DNA from: Aeromicrobium sp. A1-2
GTDB taxonomy: Bacteria > Actinomycetota > Actinomycetes > Propionibacteriales > Nocardioidaceae
Length of the DNA stretch: 64,000 nucleotides
Reading direction: 5' to 3'
Assembly (NCBI RefSeq): GCF_003443875.1
Contig: NZ_CP027482.1
Location: 434,001 to 498,000, forward strand
How positions within the stretch are numbered: the first letter of the stretch is position 1; each line of letters begins with the position of its first letter. A program made the position numbers and the translations under genes. Under the pieces are notes generated by a model. The model worked only from the letters and a program-made list of their open reading frames with translations. It ran no database searches and had not been told where the DNA came from. Of this stretch, positions 54,433-63,696 are shown piece after piece.

Positions 54433-55719
54433 ATGATTGTGACCGAGCTCGACACCCTTCCAACCACACCCTTGGCGACGACGCCACTGGCCGATGCCCG
54501 CGACGCCCTGCGCGCGGCGGTCGATCATCTGGGCTATGAGAACAGCGTCTACGAGATGCTCGCGGTCGCACGCCGAGAGCTAACGGTCAGCATCCCGCTG
54601 CGGCGCGACGACGGGTCCGTCGAGATCCTGATCGGGCACCGGGTGCAGCACAACTTCTCGCGCGGTCCCGGCAAGGGCGGGCTGCGGTACGACCCGGCCG
54701 TCACGCTCGACGAGGTGCGTGCGCTCGCGATGCTCATGACCTGGAAGTGCGCGCTCCTCGACGTCCCCTACGGCGGTGCCAAGGGCGGTATTCGCATCGA
54801 CCCGCGGAACTACAGCAAGGCTGAGCTCGAACGGGTGACCCGGCGCTACACGAGCGAGATCTCTCCGCTCCTGGGTCCTGAGATCGACATCCCCGCCCCC
54901 GACGTGGGGACCGATGAGCAGACCATGGCCTGGATGATGGACACCTATTCGGTCAATCGCGGACACACCGTCCTCGGCGTCGTGACCGGCAAGCCGGTGT
55001 CCTTGGGTGGTTCCCTGGGCCGAGCCAGCGCTACCTCTCGGGGCGTTGCCCACATCGCGCTCGCGGCGATGAGCAGCCGCGGTATCGCGCCACACGGTGC
55101 CTCGGCTGCAATCCAGGGCTTCGGAAAGGTCGGCAGGGGAGCGGCGCGCTTCCTCGCCGAGGCAGGCTTGCGGGTGACCGCCGTGAGCGACCAGTACGGG
55201 GCCATCGAGTGTGGTGCCGGACTCAACGTGGCCGCGCTGGAGGTGCACGTCGACCGCACCGGCTCGGTCGTCGGATTCGCCGGGTCGACGGCACTGGCCG
55301 ACAAGGACGACTTGCTGTTCAGCGAGGTCGACGTTCTCGTACCGGCCGCGCTCGAGGGCGTCATCAACGCCGAGACCGCGAGCAGGGTGCACGCCGAGAT
55401 TGTCGTGGAGGGCGCAAACGGGCCGACCACACCGGAGGCAGATGCGATCCTCGCGGAGCGTGGCTGCCTGGTGGTTCCGGACATCCTCGCCAACGCCGGT
55501 GGCGTGGTCGTGTCCTACTTCGAGTGGGTCCAGGCCAACCAGGCCTACTGGTGGAGCGCCGATGAGGTCGAGCAGCGCCTGGCCGAGCGCATGACGGCCG
55601 CGTGGTGGCGAGTCGCCGAGCATGCGACATACAGACAGCTCAGCCTGCGAGACTCCGCGACCTCTCTGGCGGTCCAGACCGTTGCGGCGTCGCACCGCAT
55701 GCGCGGACTCTATCCGTGA
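54433..55719 (+). CDS. Glu/Leu/Phe/Val dehydrogenase
   Basis: 428 residues. The substrate-binding GPGKGGLRYDPAV, the catalytic-Lys region DVPYGGAKGGIRID, and the NAD domain IQGFGKVGRGAARFLAEAG are complete. The family reversibly deaminates L-amino acids to 2-oxoacids with NAD(P). Within the island it could deaminate the imported amino acid or recycle glutamate from the aminotransferase. The substrate pocket cannot be assigned. ATG 54433 gives the normal N-terminus; GTGA overlap with the next gene. Confidence 0.92.
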   Translation: MIVTELDTLPTTPLATTPLADARDALRAAVDHLGYENSVYEMLAVARRELTVSIPLRRDDGSVEILIGHRVQHNFSRGPGKGGLRYDPAVTLDEVRALAMLMTWKCALLDVPYGGAKGGIRIDPRNYSKAELERVTRRYTSEISPLLGPEIDIPAPDVGTDEQTMAWMMDTYSVNRGHTVLGVVTGKPVSLGGSLGRASATSRGVAHIALAAMSSRGIAPHGASAAIQGFGKVGRGAARFLAEAGLRVTAVSDQYGAIECGAGLNVAALEVHVDRTGSVVGFAGSTALADKDDLLFSEVDVLVPAALEGVINAETASRVHAEIVVEGANGPTTPEADAILAERGCLVVPDILANAGGVVVSYFEWVQANQAYWWSADEVEQRLAERMTAAWWRVAEHATYRQLSLRDSATSLAVQTVAASHRMRGLYP

Positions 55720-56720
55720 GTCGCACCATGTGGTCTCAACGACTGGTGGCACCCTCGACCTTCGAGCTGACCGAAGTGCCCCGCCCGAGCGTCGCGGACC
55801 TGCGCGAGGGAGAGGTGCTGCTCCGCGTCGCCGCCGGAGGCATCTGCGGCAGCGATCTTCCGCACTTCGCCGGCCGGGTTTCCGGCAGCCTCGCTGTCGA
55901 CGCGGAGCGTCATGCGGCAGCAGTCCCCGGCTATCCGCTCCACGAGGTCGTCGGCACCGTGATCGGGTCGCAGTGCCGCGACCTGGCCGTTGGTGCCGAG
56001 GTGGTCGGCTGGGCCTCCGGCACCAATGCCCTTTCCGAGTACGTCGTGGTCGTCGGCTCGGGTGTCTGCGCGTACGACGCAGCCGCGTTGACGCCGACCG
56101 AGGCCGTGACGCTCCAGCCGCTCGCCTGCGTGCTGTTCACGCTTGCCCAGCTCGGCCCGCTGGCCGGAAAGCGGGTCGCGGTGGTGGGGCAGGGGCCGAT
56201 CGGCGTGCTGTTCAGCCATGCCCTGCGCACCGCCGGCGCGGGTGAGGTGATCGGCGTCGACGTCCTGTCGCACCCCGATCTGCTGAGCACGTTCGGCGTC
56301 GACCAGTTCGTGCACAGCACGTCGGACCGATGGGCCGCGACGATCCAGGACGAGGAACGCCCTGATGTCGTCATCGAAGCAGTGGGGCACCAGGTCGGGA
56401 CGCTGACCGACGCCATCGAGGCGATCGCCCCCGATGGAACCATTTACTACTTCGGCGTCACCGATGACGCCGTCTACCCCGTGGCCCTCACGTCGATGCT
56501 CCGCAAGAACCTGACCCTGAAGTCCGGATACGTGCGTCCGCCGTCTCGTCGCGAGGCCCTGCTAGCGGCGGCGGAATATCTGGCGGCCCACCCCGGCCTG
56601 GCTGGCCGGTACGTGACCGATGTGTTCGGACACATGGACGCGGAGCTCGCCTTCCGCCGCGCCGCGCATCCCGTAGCTGGCCAGCACAAGATCGTTGTGT
56701 CGATGTCGATGTCGACCTGA
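55716..56720 (+). CDS. Medium-chain alcohol dehydrogenase, MDR family
   Basis: 334 residues. Catalytic-zinc residues appear in GICGSDLPHF and PLHEVVG; the four-Cys structural zinc lobe is not visible. The cofactor motif is GQGPIG, and GVDVLSHPDLL follows. It oxidises an alcohol or reduces a carbonyl with NAD(P). GTG 55716 overlaps the preceding stop; ATG 55728 is an alternative. Last gene of the right-hand series; the role in the pathway is unknown. Confidence 0.85.
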   Translation: MSRTMWSQRLVAPSTFELTEVPRPSVADLREGEVLLRVAAGGICGSDLPHFAGRVSGSLAVDAERHAAAVPGYPLHEVVGTVIGSQCRDLAVGAEVVGWASGTNALSEYVVVVGSGVCAYDAAALTPTEAVTLQPLACVLFTLAQLGPLAGKRVAVVGQGPIGVLFSHALRTAGAGEVIGVDVLSHPDLLSTFGVDQFVHSTSDRWAATIQDEERPDVVIEAVGHQVGTLTDAIEAIAPDGTIYYFGVTDDAVYPVALTSMLRKNLTLKSGYVRPPSRREALLAAAEYLAAHPGLAGRYVTDVFGHMDAELAFRRAAHPVAGQHKIVVSMSMST

Positions 56721-56725
56721 CCGGC

Positions 56726-56754
56726 GGGCCGTGCTCATTGAGCCTGCCGAAGGG
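56726..56754. repeat. Half-copy of the REP-like repeat
   Basis: GGGCCGTGCTCATTGAGCC followed by TGCCGAAGGG matches the right half of the element at 38419-38446 (GGGCCGTGCTC, then TTGAGCC). A weak inverted TGAGC...GCTCA is formed with the sequence just downstream. Sits between convergent MDR and flavin-oxidoreductase genes. Confidence 0.6.
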
Positions 56755-56762
56755 TGTGGCGC

Positions 56763-57998
<1,236 letters not shown>

Positions 57999-58101
57999 GT
58001 GACGTCCTGAAGATCTGAGATTCCATCGGTATCTGAGTGGTCCAGCCTACGGGGTGACGCCTTGGACGTCATGGCGATTGCAGAGTTCGTGCCAGACAAC
58101 G

Positions 58102-58259
58102 CTGCGCTTCAAGGCGTTGTGCATCGACGCCACTGATGTGTCGGCGATCGAGGGCTTCTGGGCACGGGTCTTGGGCTACGAGTCCGAGACCTTGGGGGCG
58201 GGTGGACGGTCATGGCCGATCCCGAGGGCAATGAGTTCTGCGTCTTCCCGACCGACTGA
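58102..58259 (+). pseudogene. Degenerate VOC/glyoxalase-family gene
   Basis: One frame reads LRFKALCIDATDVSAIEGFW and ARVLGYE, the N-terminal half of a glyoxalase-like protein; after about 58200 another frame reads WTVMADPEGNEFCVFPTD and stops, which is the usual C-terminus. Around 200 bases of the middle are missing and the start is lost. Only about 50 codons of an expected 115-130 remain. The rest of the 297-base gap between the oxidoreductase and dapE genes holds nothing recognisable. Confidence 0.65.
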
Positions 58260-58295
58260 CGACGGGCCTGCGCCACCGCGTGGCAGAGTGAACCT

Positions 58296-59357
58296 GTGCC
58301 CACACTCGACCTGACCACCGACGTCGTGAGCCTCACCGCCGCGCTCGTCGACATCGCCTCGGAGAGCCTGCACGAGCAGGTCATCGCCGACGCCGTCGAG
58401 ACAGCGCTGGACGCGCTGCCACACCTCGACGTCGTCCGAGATGGCCACACGATCGTCGCTCGCACGTCACTTGGACGTTCCGATCGAGTCGTTATCGCTG
58501 GGCATCTTGACACTGTGCCCGTGAACGGCAACATGCCGTCCCGGCTCGATGGAGACCTCCTCCACGGACTGGGCACCTGTGACATGAAGGGCGGCGTGGC
58601 GATCGCACTCCTGCTAGCCGCCTCGGTGCCGGCGCCGGTCCGCGACGTGACCTACGTGTTCTACGACGCCGAGGAGATCGCCGCCGAGTTCAACGGACTC
58701 GGCCGCATCGCGCGAGAGCGTCCCGAGCTGCTGGCTGCCGATTTCGCGATCCTGATGGAGCCGTCGAACGCCGGCGTCGAGGCGGGCTGCCAAGGCACGA
58801 TGCGGGTCGACATCCGCACCGCGGGGGAACGGGCGCACTCGGCCCGTTCCTGGATGGGCAGCAACGCGATCCACGCGCTGGCTCCCGTGCTCGACGCCCT
58901 CAACGCCTATCTGCCGCGGGAGGTCGACATCGATGGCCTGACGTACCGCGAGGGCCTCAACGCGGTGGGGATCAGCGGGGGTGTTGCCGGCAACGTCGTG
59001 CCCGACGAGGCCATCGTGACGGTCAACTTCCGCTTCGCCCCTGACCGCTCCGAGGAGCAGGCGCACCGGCACCTCCAGGAGACCTTCGAAGGCTTCGGCC
59101 TGACCGTGACCGACTCGGCGCCGGGCGCTCTTCCGGGGCTGAGCCATCCCGCGGCTGCCGCATTCGTCGAGGCGGTCGGTGCCGAGGTCCATCCCAAGTT
59201 CGGTTGGACCGACGTCGCGCAGTTCACCCTGCTGGGCATCCCGGCAGTCAACTACGGGCCTGGTGATCCACTGTTCGCCCACAAGGCCGATGAGCACGTC
59301 CCCCTCGAGCACCTGCACCGGGTGCACGATCGACTCAGGAAGTGGCTGACCCCATGA
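58296..59357 (+). CDS. dapE: Succinyl-diaminopimelate desuccinylase
   Basis: 353 residues of the M20 metallopeptidase family, with zinc motifs VIAGHLDTVP, GTCDMKGG and the DAEEI glutamates, plus the lid-domain dimerisation region. It releases succinate from N-succinyl-LL-diaminopimelate for lysine and peptidoglycan synthesis. GTG 58296 gives the normal start; CAGAGT at six bases upstream may be a weak -10. Overlaps the LOG gene (ATGA). The order dapE-LOG-folP2-tag is that of Rv1202-Rv1210. Confidence 0.92.
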   Translation: MPTLDLTTDVVSLTAALVDIASESLHEQVIADAVETALDALPHLDVVRDGHTIVARTSLGRSDRVVIAGHLDTVPVNGNMPSRLDGDLLHGLGTCDMKGGVAIALLLAASVPAPVRDVTYVFYDAEEIAAEFNGLGRIARERPELLAADFAILMEPSNAGVEAGCQGTMRVDIRTAGERAHSARSWMGSNAIHALAPVLDALNAYLPREVDIDGLTYREGLNAVGISGGVAGNVVPDEAIVTVNFRFAPDRSEEQAHRHLQETFEGFGLTVTDSAPGALPGLSHPAAAAFVEAVGAEVHPKFGWTDVAQFTLLGIPAVNYGPGDPLFAHKADEHVPLEHLHRVHDRLRKWLTP

Positions 59358-60097
59358 GCAATCCCCTCGCCCCCCGACCCGACCTGCACCACAAGGGCCC
59401 CGTCCGGCTGAAGCGCGCACAACGGCCCGACAGCACGACCGACCAGCGACTGCTGGACTCGCGTGGTGCGACCGACTGGGTGCACACCGACCCGTGGCGG
59501 GTCCTGCGCATCCAGTCCGAGTTCGTCGAGGGCTTCGGCGGTCTGGCCGAGCTCGGACCCGCGGTGAGCATCTTCGGTTCGGCCCGCACCCAGACCAGCG
59601 ACCCGATGTACGACGCGGCCCGGCAGATATCCGAGAAGCTGTGCGGCGAGGGCTACGCGATCATCACCGGCGGGGGACCCGGCGCGATGGAGGCGGCCAA
59701 CCGGGGCGCGAGCGAGTGCGGTGGTGTCTCGGTCGGGCTCGGCATCGAGCTCCCGCACGAGCAGGGCATGAACGAGTGGGTCGACCTGGGCATCAACTTC
59801 CGCTACTTCTTCGTCCGCAAGACGATGTTCGTCAAGTACGCGCAGGGCTATGTCGTGCTCCCGGGCGGCTTCGGCACGATGGATGAGCTGTTCGAGGCAC
59901 TGACTCTGGCGCAGACGCAGAAGATCACCTCGTTCCCGATCGTCCTGTTCGGCACCGAGTACTGGGGCGGGCTGATCGACTGGTTGCGCACCACGATGCT
60001 CGCCGACGGCAAGATCGGTCAGAAGGACCTGGACATGCTGCACCTGACCGACGACGTCGACGAGGCAGTCGCCTGGTTCGTGGCCCAGGACATCTAG
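59354..60097 (+). CDS. LOG-family cytokinin-riboside phosphoribohydrolase
   Basis: 247 residues. The LOG signature is present: GGGPGAMEAANRGA and PGGFGTMDELFEALTLAQ, with the catalytic Glu and Arg positions retained. Family members hydrolyse N6-substituted AMP (cytokinin nucleotides) to the base and ribose-5-phosphate; the M. tuberculosis homologue Rv1205 makes cytokinins. It overlaps dapE by four bases and its stop overlaps the stop of folP-like. Confidence 0.9.
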   Translation: MSNPLAPRPDLHHKGPVRLKRAQRPDSTTDQRLLDSRGATDWVHTDPWRVLRIQSEFVEGFGGLAELGPAVSIFGSARTQTSDPMYDAARQISEKLCGEGYAIITGGGPGAMEAANRGASECGGVSVGLGIELPHEQGMNEWVDLGINFRYFFVRKTMFVKYAQGYVVLPGGFGTMDELFEALTLAQTQKITSFPIVLFGTEYWGGLIDWLRTTMLADGKIGQKDLDMLHLTDDVDEAVAWFVAQDI

Positions 60098-60978
60098 GCG
60101 AGTCCGCGCCGGGAGACGGCAGGTGGGCGATCGCCGCGGATCGAGGCGACGAGATCGAGCACCTGACGGGTCTCGGCCACGTTGTGCGCACGGAAGACGC
60201 GAGCGCCCTGCCACGCCGAGACTGCCGTGGCCGCGAGGGTGCCGGGCAGGCGGTGGTCCTTGTCCAGGTCCAGCGTCTCGCCGACGAAGTCCTTGTTGGA
60301 CAGCGCCACGAGCACGGGCCATCCGGTCGCTACGAGTTCGTCGAGCCGCCGGGTGAGCTCGAGGCTCTGCCGGGTGTTCTTGCCGAAGTCGTGCGTCGGG
60401 TCGATCAGGATGCCGTCCGGACGAACGCCTGCCGCGACGGCGCGATCGGCCAGTGCGGTCACCGTGGCGATGACGTCGGCGACGACGTCATCGTACGCCG
60501 AGCGGTGCGGGTCGGTCCGGGGGGCGATGCCACCGGTATGGCTGCACACCAGTCCGGCTCCGTGCTGGGCTGCGACGGCGGCGAGCTCGGGGTCGTGGCC
60601 CGACCAGGTGTCGTTGATCAGGTCTGCGCCGAGTCGACACAGCTCATCGGCGACCTCGCTGCGCCAGGTGTCGACGCTGATCACCAGGTCGGGATATCGG
60701 GACCGTGCCTCCGCGACCAGGTCGGCCGTGCGGCGCAGCTCCTCGGTCGCATCGACCTGCGGTCCGTAGCCGGCCCTGACACCACCGATGTCGACGATGT
60801 CGGCACCGTCGCGCACGGCCTCCGCGAGCCGCTCGAGCGCCGGCTCGAGGTCGAACGTGGCGCCGTTGTCGTAGAACGAGTCGGGTGTGCGGTTGATGAT
60901 CGCCATCAGCGCCAGATCGGTGGGCGCGAACGATCTTGTGCCCAGGCGCACGGTGTCCGGGGCAGGTGGCAGAGTCAC
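60094..60978 (-). CDS. FolP2-like dihydropteroate synthase paralogue
   Basis: 294 residues with the DHPS barrel: MAIINRTPDSFYDNGATF, DIVDIGGVRAGYG, SVDTWRSEVADELC, CSHTGGIAPRTDPHR, and SNKDFVGETLD. Conserved residues differ from FolP1 (NVTPDSFSDGG, DIGGESTRPG) in the way seen in Rv1207/M. leprae FolP2, which is reported to lack dihydropteroate synthase activity. GTG 60978 is preferred because GTTACGCT lies seven bases upstream; ATG 61011 would overlap tag. Function is therefore uncertain. Confidence 0.82.
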   Translation of the reverse strand: MTLPPAPDTVRLGTRSFAPTDLALMAIINRTPDSFYDNGATFDLEPALERLAEAVRDGADIVDIGGVRAGYGPQVDATEELRRTADLVAEARSRYPDLVISVDTWRSEVADELCRLGADLINDTWSGHDPELAAVAAQHGAGLVCSHTGGIAPRTDPHRSAYDDVVADVIATVTALADRAVAAGVRPDGILIDPTHDFGKNTRQSLELTRRLDELVATGWPVLVALSNKDFVGETLDLDKDHRLPGTLAATAVSAWQGARVFRAHNVAETRQVLDLVASIRGDRPPAVSRRGLA

Positions 60979-60982
60979 ACCC

Positions 60983-61549
60983 GTGAGCGTAACCACTGGA
61001 CCCGATGCCATCGTCAGATGTCCGTGGGGCGACGATCCGGCGATGATCAGCTATCACGACACCGAGTGGGGTCGCGAGCTGCGCGGCGACCGTGAACTGT
61101 TCGAACGGATGTCTCTCGAGGCCTTCCAGTCGGGTCTCTCGTGGGCCATCATCCTGCGCAAGCGTGAGCACTTCCGCGAGGCCTTTGCCGGCTTTGATCC
61201 CGCCGCCGTGGCGGCATTCGGTGACGCTGACGTCGCCCGTCTGCTCGGTGACGCCGGCATCGTCCGCAACCGGCTCAAGATCGAGGCGACGATCAGCAAT
61301 GCCCGCACCCTGCTCGCGCTCGACGAGTCGTTCAGCGACCTGCTCTGGTCGTTCGCGCCTGCGCCGGCTCCGGCGCCGACGTCGTACGCCGACGTTCCGG
61401 CGACGACGGAGGAGTCGATCGCGATGGCCAAGGCGCTCAAGCGGCGGGGCTTCCGATTCGTCGGTCCGACCACGGCATACGCCCTGATGCAGGCCACCGG
61501 GATGGTCAACGACCACCTGGCCGGGTGCGTAGCCCGCACCCGTTCCTGA
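60983..61549 (+). CDS. tag: DNA-3-methyladenine glycosylase I
   Basis: 188 residues. The zinc-binding and active-site segments RCPWGDDPAMISYHDTEWG and MSLEAFQSGLSWAIILRKRE, plus the C-terminal GFRFVGPTTAYALMQATGMVNDH, are the complete Tag signature. It removes 3-methyladenine from alkylated DNA in base excision repair. The GTG at 60983 is four bases from the folP-like start on the other strand, so the two promoters overlap the coding starts. Rv1210 is the syntenic homologue. Confidence 0.94.
   Translation: MSVTTGPDAIVRCPWGDDPAMISYHDTEWGRELRGDRELFERMSLEAFQSGLSWAIILRKREHFREAFAGFDPAAVAAFGDADVARLLGDAGIVRNRLKIEATISNARTLLALDESFSDLLWSFAPAPAPAPTSYADVPATTEESIAMAKALKRRGFRFVGPTTAYALMQATGMVNDHLAGCVARTRS
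60986..60991 (-). promoter_or_regulatory. Putative -10 (TACGCT) for leaderless folP-like gene
   Basis: On the minus strand GTTACGCT ends seven bases before GTG 60978, identical in sequence and spacing to the box before accD. It lies inside the first codons of tag. Confidence 0.45.
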
Positions 61550-61628
61550 GGCCTGCGCTCGACCTCATGTGTCACACCCGTCCCAACCTCGACAGGCGTG
61601 GCTCCACTGAATCGGGGCTCCGGCAGCC

Positions 61629-61634
61629 TACGAT
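61629..61634 (+). promoter_or_regulatory. Putative -10 (TACGAT) for the coiled-coil membrane protein gene
   Basis: TACGAT is followed by seven bases and ATG 61642. TANNNT pattern and spacing fit a leaderless transcript; no Shine-Dalgarno is present. Confidence 0.5.
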
Positions 61635-61641
61635 CCGTGGC

Positions 61642-62238
61642 ATGGCATCAACTCGAAGAATCCCCCGGTCCCGCAGGGCACTCGGCGCCACGGCGCTGCT
61701 GATCTCGGCCGTTCTGGTGGCGGTTGTGGGCATCGCGGTGTCGACCGTGCCCGTCCTGATCGCAGCGACGGCCTATTCCGTCCTCTCGGGGGTGGTCGCA
61801 GCCCGGTTGCTGTCGACCGAGCTGATCCTGCGCCGCCGCGAGTGGGCGCTCGAACGTTCCGGCATGATCGATGACAACCGGGAGGTTGCCGTCACCCGGT
61901 CTCGCGAGCACATCGCGTTCGCCGAGCAGATGGGATCGCGCGTCCGACTGCGCGATGCTCAGCTCGCCACCCTGCGAGACTCGCTGGTCACCGCCGAGAT
62001 CCAGATGGCACGCGCTCGCGAGCGGCTGTCGGAGGAGCGGGCACGCAGCCAGGCGCTGCAGGCCGACGTCGACTCCGCGCAGTCCGACCTCGAGTCGGCA
62101 CGCGTCGACCTGCGTAACGCCAGTGACGCCCTCGCCGCGAGCGAGAGCGCCGAGCTGCAGGCCCGCGCCGAGATCCTGGCGTGGGAAGAGTCTGCCTCCG
62201 AGGCAGCCCGCATGCAGAGCGACCGCAAGCTCGCCTGA
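61642..62238 (+). CDS. Membrane-anchored coiled-coil protein (hypothetical)
   Basis: 198 residues. A basic N-terminus (RRIPRSRRA) is followed by two transmembrane helices at about 13-32 and 35-55, then a long cytoplasmic alpha-helical coiled coil rich in Ala, Glu, Arg and Ser from residue 60 to the end. No enzyme motif. Its location between tag and the DUF3117 gene is where M. tuberculosis has small unknown proteins. A structural or septum-related role is possible, but nothing proves it. Confidence 0.7.
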   Translation: MASTRRIPRSRRALGATALLISAVLVAVVGIAVSTVPVLIAATAYSVLSGVVAARLLSTELILRRREWALERSGMIDDNREVAVTRSREHIAFAEQMGSRVRLRDAQLATLRDSLVTAEIQMARARERLSEERARSQALQADVDSAQSDLESARVDLRNASDALAASESAELQARAEILAWEESASEAARMQSDRKLA

Positions 62239-62240
62239 GG

Positions 62241-63041
62241 CTAGCGGCCGGTGAAGACCGGCTTCTCCTTGGCCAGGAAGGCCTGCACCGCCGCGAGATG
62301 ATCCGCCGACGCTCCCGTCAGCGCCATCTTCTGGGCCTCGTGCTCGAGCGAGGACGGCAGGTCGTGCGTCGCGGAGAAGGCGAGCGCGCGCTTGATCGAG
62401 GCCAGCGCCAGGGTGGGGCCGTCGGCCAGCGACCTGGCCAGCGTGGCGATCTCGGCCTCGAATGCGTCATCGTCCACGACCGTGGTCGCCAGGCCCAGGG
62501 CGTACGCCTCGTCGGCGGGGATCGTGCGCGGCTGCATCAGCAGTTCCGTCGCCTTGCCGTGGCCGACCAGGCGGGGGAGCGTCCAGGACGCGCCGGTGTC
62601 ACAGGACAGCGCGATGCCGGCGAACGCCAGGTTGAATCCGGCCGATCGACGCAGGATGCGGAAGTCGGCGGCGAACGCCAGCGACGAACCGGCGCCGGCC
62701 GCGATGCCGTTGACCGCGGCGATCACGGGCTTGGGCATCGTCGCGATGGCGGTCACGGTGGGGTTGTAGTGCTCCATGACGGTGTCACCGAGGGAGGGCG
62801 AGTCGCCGGTCAGCTCGGCGACATGCTCCTTGAGGTCCTGGCCCACGCAGAAAGCCCGCCCGGTGCCGGTGAGGACCACGCAGCGCACGGCGCTGTCAGC
62901 GGCCGCTGCGTGCATCGCATCCCGCAGCGCGACCTTCGTGGATAGTGTCAGGCTGTTCATCGCGTCGGGCCGGTTGAGCGTCACCGTGGCGACGCCATCG
63001 GCCACGTCGTAGGTGACGGGCGGTGTGCTGAGATTGCTCAT
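62241..63041 (-). CDS. Enoyl-CoA hydratase/isomerase
   Basis: 266 residues of the crotonase family: the oxyanion-hole region GTGRAFCVGQDLKEH and KPVIAAVNGIAAGAGSSLA are present. The usual catalytic Glu pair is partly changed (FRILRRSAGFNLAF, GIALSCDTGASWTLPRLVG), giving a Cys-Asp pattern like PaaG-type isomerases. GGAGG precedes the ATG. Isolated from the catabolic island, so a link to it is only possible. Convergent with the coiled-coil gene, two bases apart. Confidence 0.88.
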   Translation of the reverse strand: MSNLSTPPVTYDVADGVATVTLNRPDAMNSLTLSTKVALRDAMHAAAADSAVRCVVLTGTGRAFCVGQDLKEHVAELTGDSPSLGDTVMEHYNPTVTAIATMPKPVIAAVNGIAAGAGSSLAFAADFRILRRSAGFNLAFAGIALSCDTGASWTLPRLVGHGKATELLMQPRTIPADEAYALGLATTVVDDDAFEAEIATLARSLADGPTLALASIKRALAFSATHDLPSSLEHEAQKMALTGASADHLAAVQAFLAKEKPVFTGR

Positions 63042-63148
63042 GGGTGCCTCCAGTGGGGACTGCGGTCGGACGCGCTCGGGCCATAGGCGATAATAGGGGG
63101 CACGCTTCCCGCTGGATCGGCGGGAGCAACAGATCGAGAGGGGTACTG

Positions 63149-63310
63149 ATGGCGGCCATGAAGCCACGGACCGGAGACGGCCCGATGGAGGTCACCAAGG
63201 AGGGACGTTGCATCGTGATGCGCGTTCCACTCGAGGGCGGCGGACGACTTGTTGTCGAGCTGAACAACGAGGAAGCGGCGACCTTGGGCGATCAGCTCAA
63301 AGCGGTCTGA
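63149..63310 (+). CDS. DUF3117 protein
   Basis: 53 residues, MAAMKPRTGDGPMEVTKEGR at the N-terminus, then VMRVPLEGGGRLVVELNNEEA, the full DUF3117 pattern found across actinobacteria (Rv1211 in M. tuberculosis). Small basic-acidic protein of unknown function. GAGAGGGG is a good ribosome binding site. TGATG overlap with the next gene indicates coupling. Confidence 0.88.
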   Translation: MAAMKPRTGDGPMEVTKEGRCIVMRVPLEGGGRLVVELNNEEAATLGDQLKAV

Positions 63311-63675
63311 TGTACGGCCTGACCGTTCGCTGGTCACTGGCCGACGCTCCCAAGGGGACGGTCAAGGCTCTGCGTGCCTACGTGGAGGAGGAGTCGTTCG
63401 CCCGGTTCGCCGGGCTGGACGGTCTGCGCTTCAAGACGTGGCGCGTCCGCAAGGGCGAGTGGTTCGAGGGCAACTACGTGTTCGTCTCGACCGAGGCCCG
63501 GAAGGCCTTTCAAGCCGACTTCGAGCAGGCCGCGGCGGACTCTGCGGGCTCCAAGATCATCGGCAGTGCGCCGGTCACGATCGAGGCCTGCGAGATCGTC
63601 GCGGTCGTGCGCGGGCCGGCAGGCTTCCGGTCGTCGTCGAGTTTCGAGCACGAGAAGAAGGACCCGGAGGACTGA
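63310..63675 (+). CDS. Dimeric alpha-beta barrel protein, YdhR-like (putative monooxygenase)
   Basis: 121 residues. YGLTVRWSLADAPKGTVKALRAYVEEESF and FKTWRVRKGEWFEGNYVFVS suggest a ferredoxin-like fold of the YdhR/ABM type, which often acts as cofactor-free monooxygenase or isomerase. No catalytic residues can be assigned. It starts at the DUF3117 stop (TGATG). A C-terminal acidic tail is probably disordered. Confidence 0.65.
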   Translation: MYGLTVRWSLADAPKGTVKALRAYVEEESFARFAGLDGLRFKTWRVRKGEWFEGNYVFVSTEARKAFQADFEQAAADSAGSKIIGSAPVTIEACEIVAVVRGPAGFRSSSSFEHEKKDPED

Positions 63676-63696
63676 CTCCCGCGCTGGGGTGGTGGG

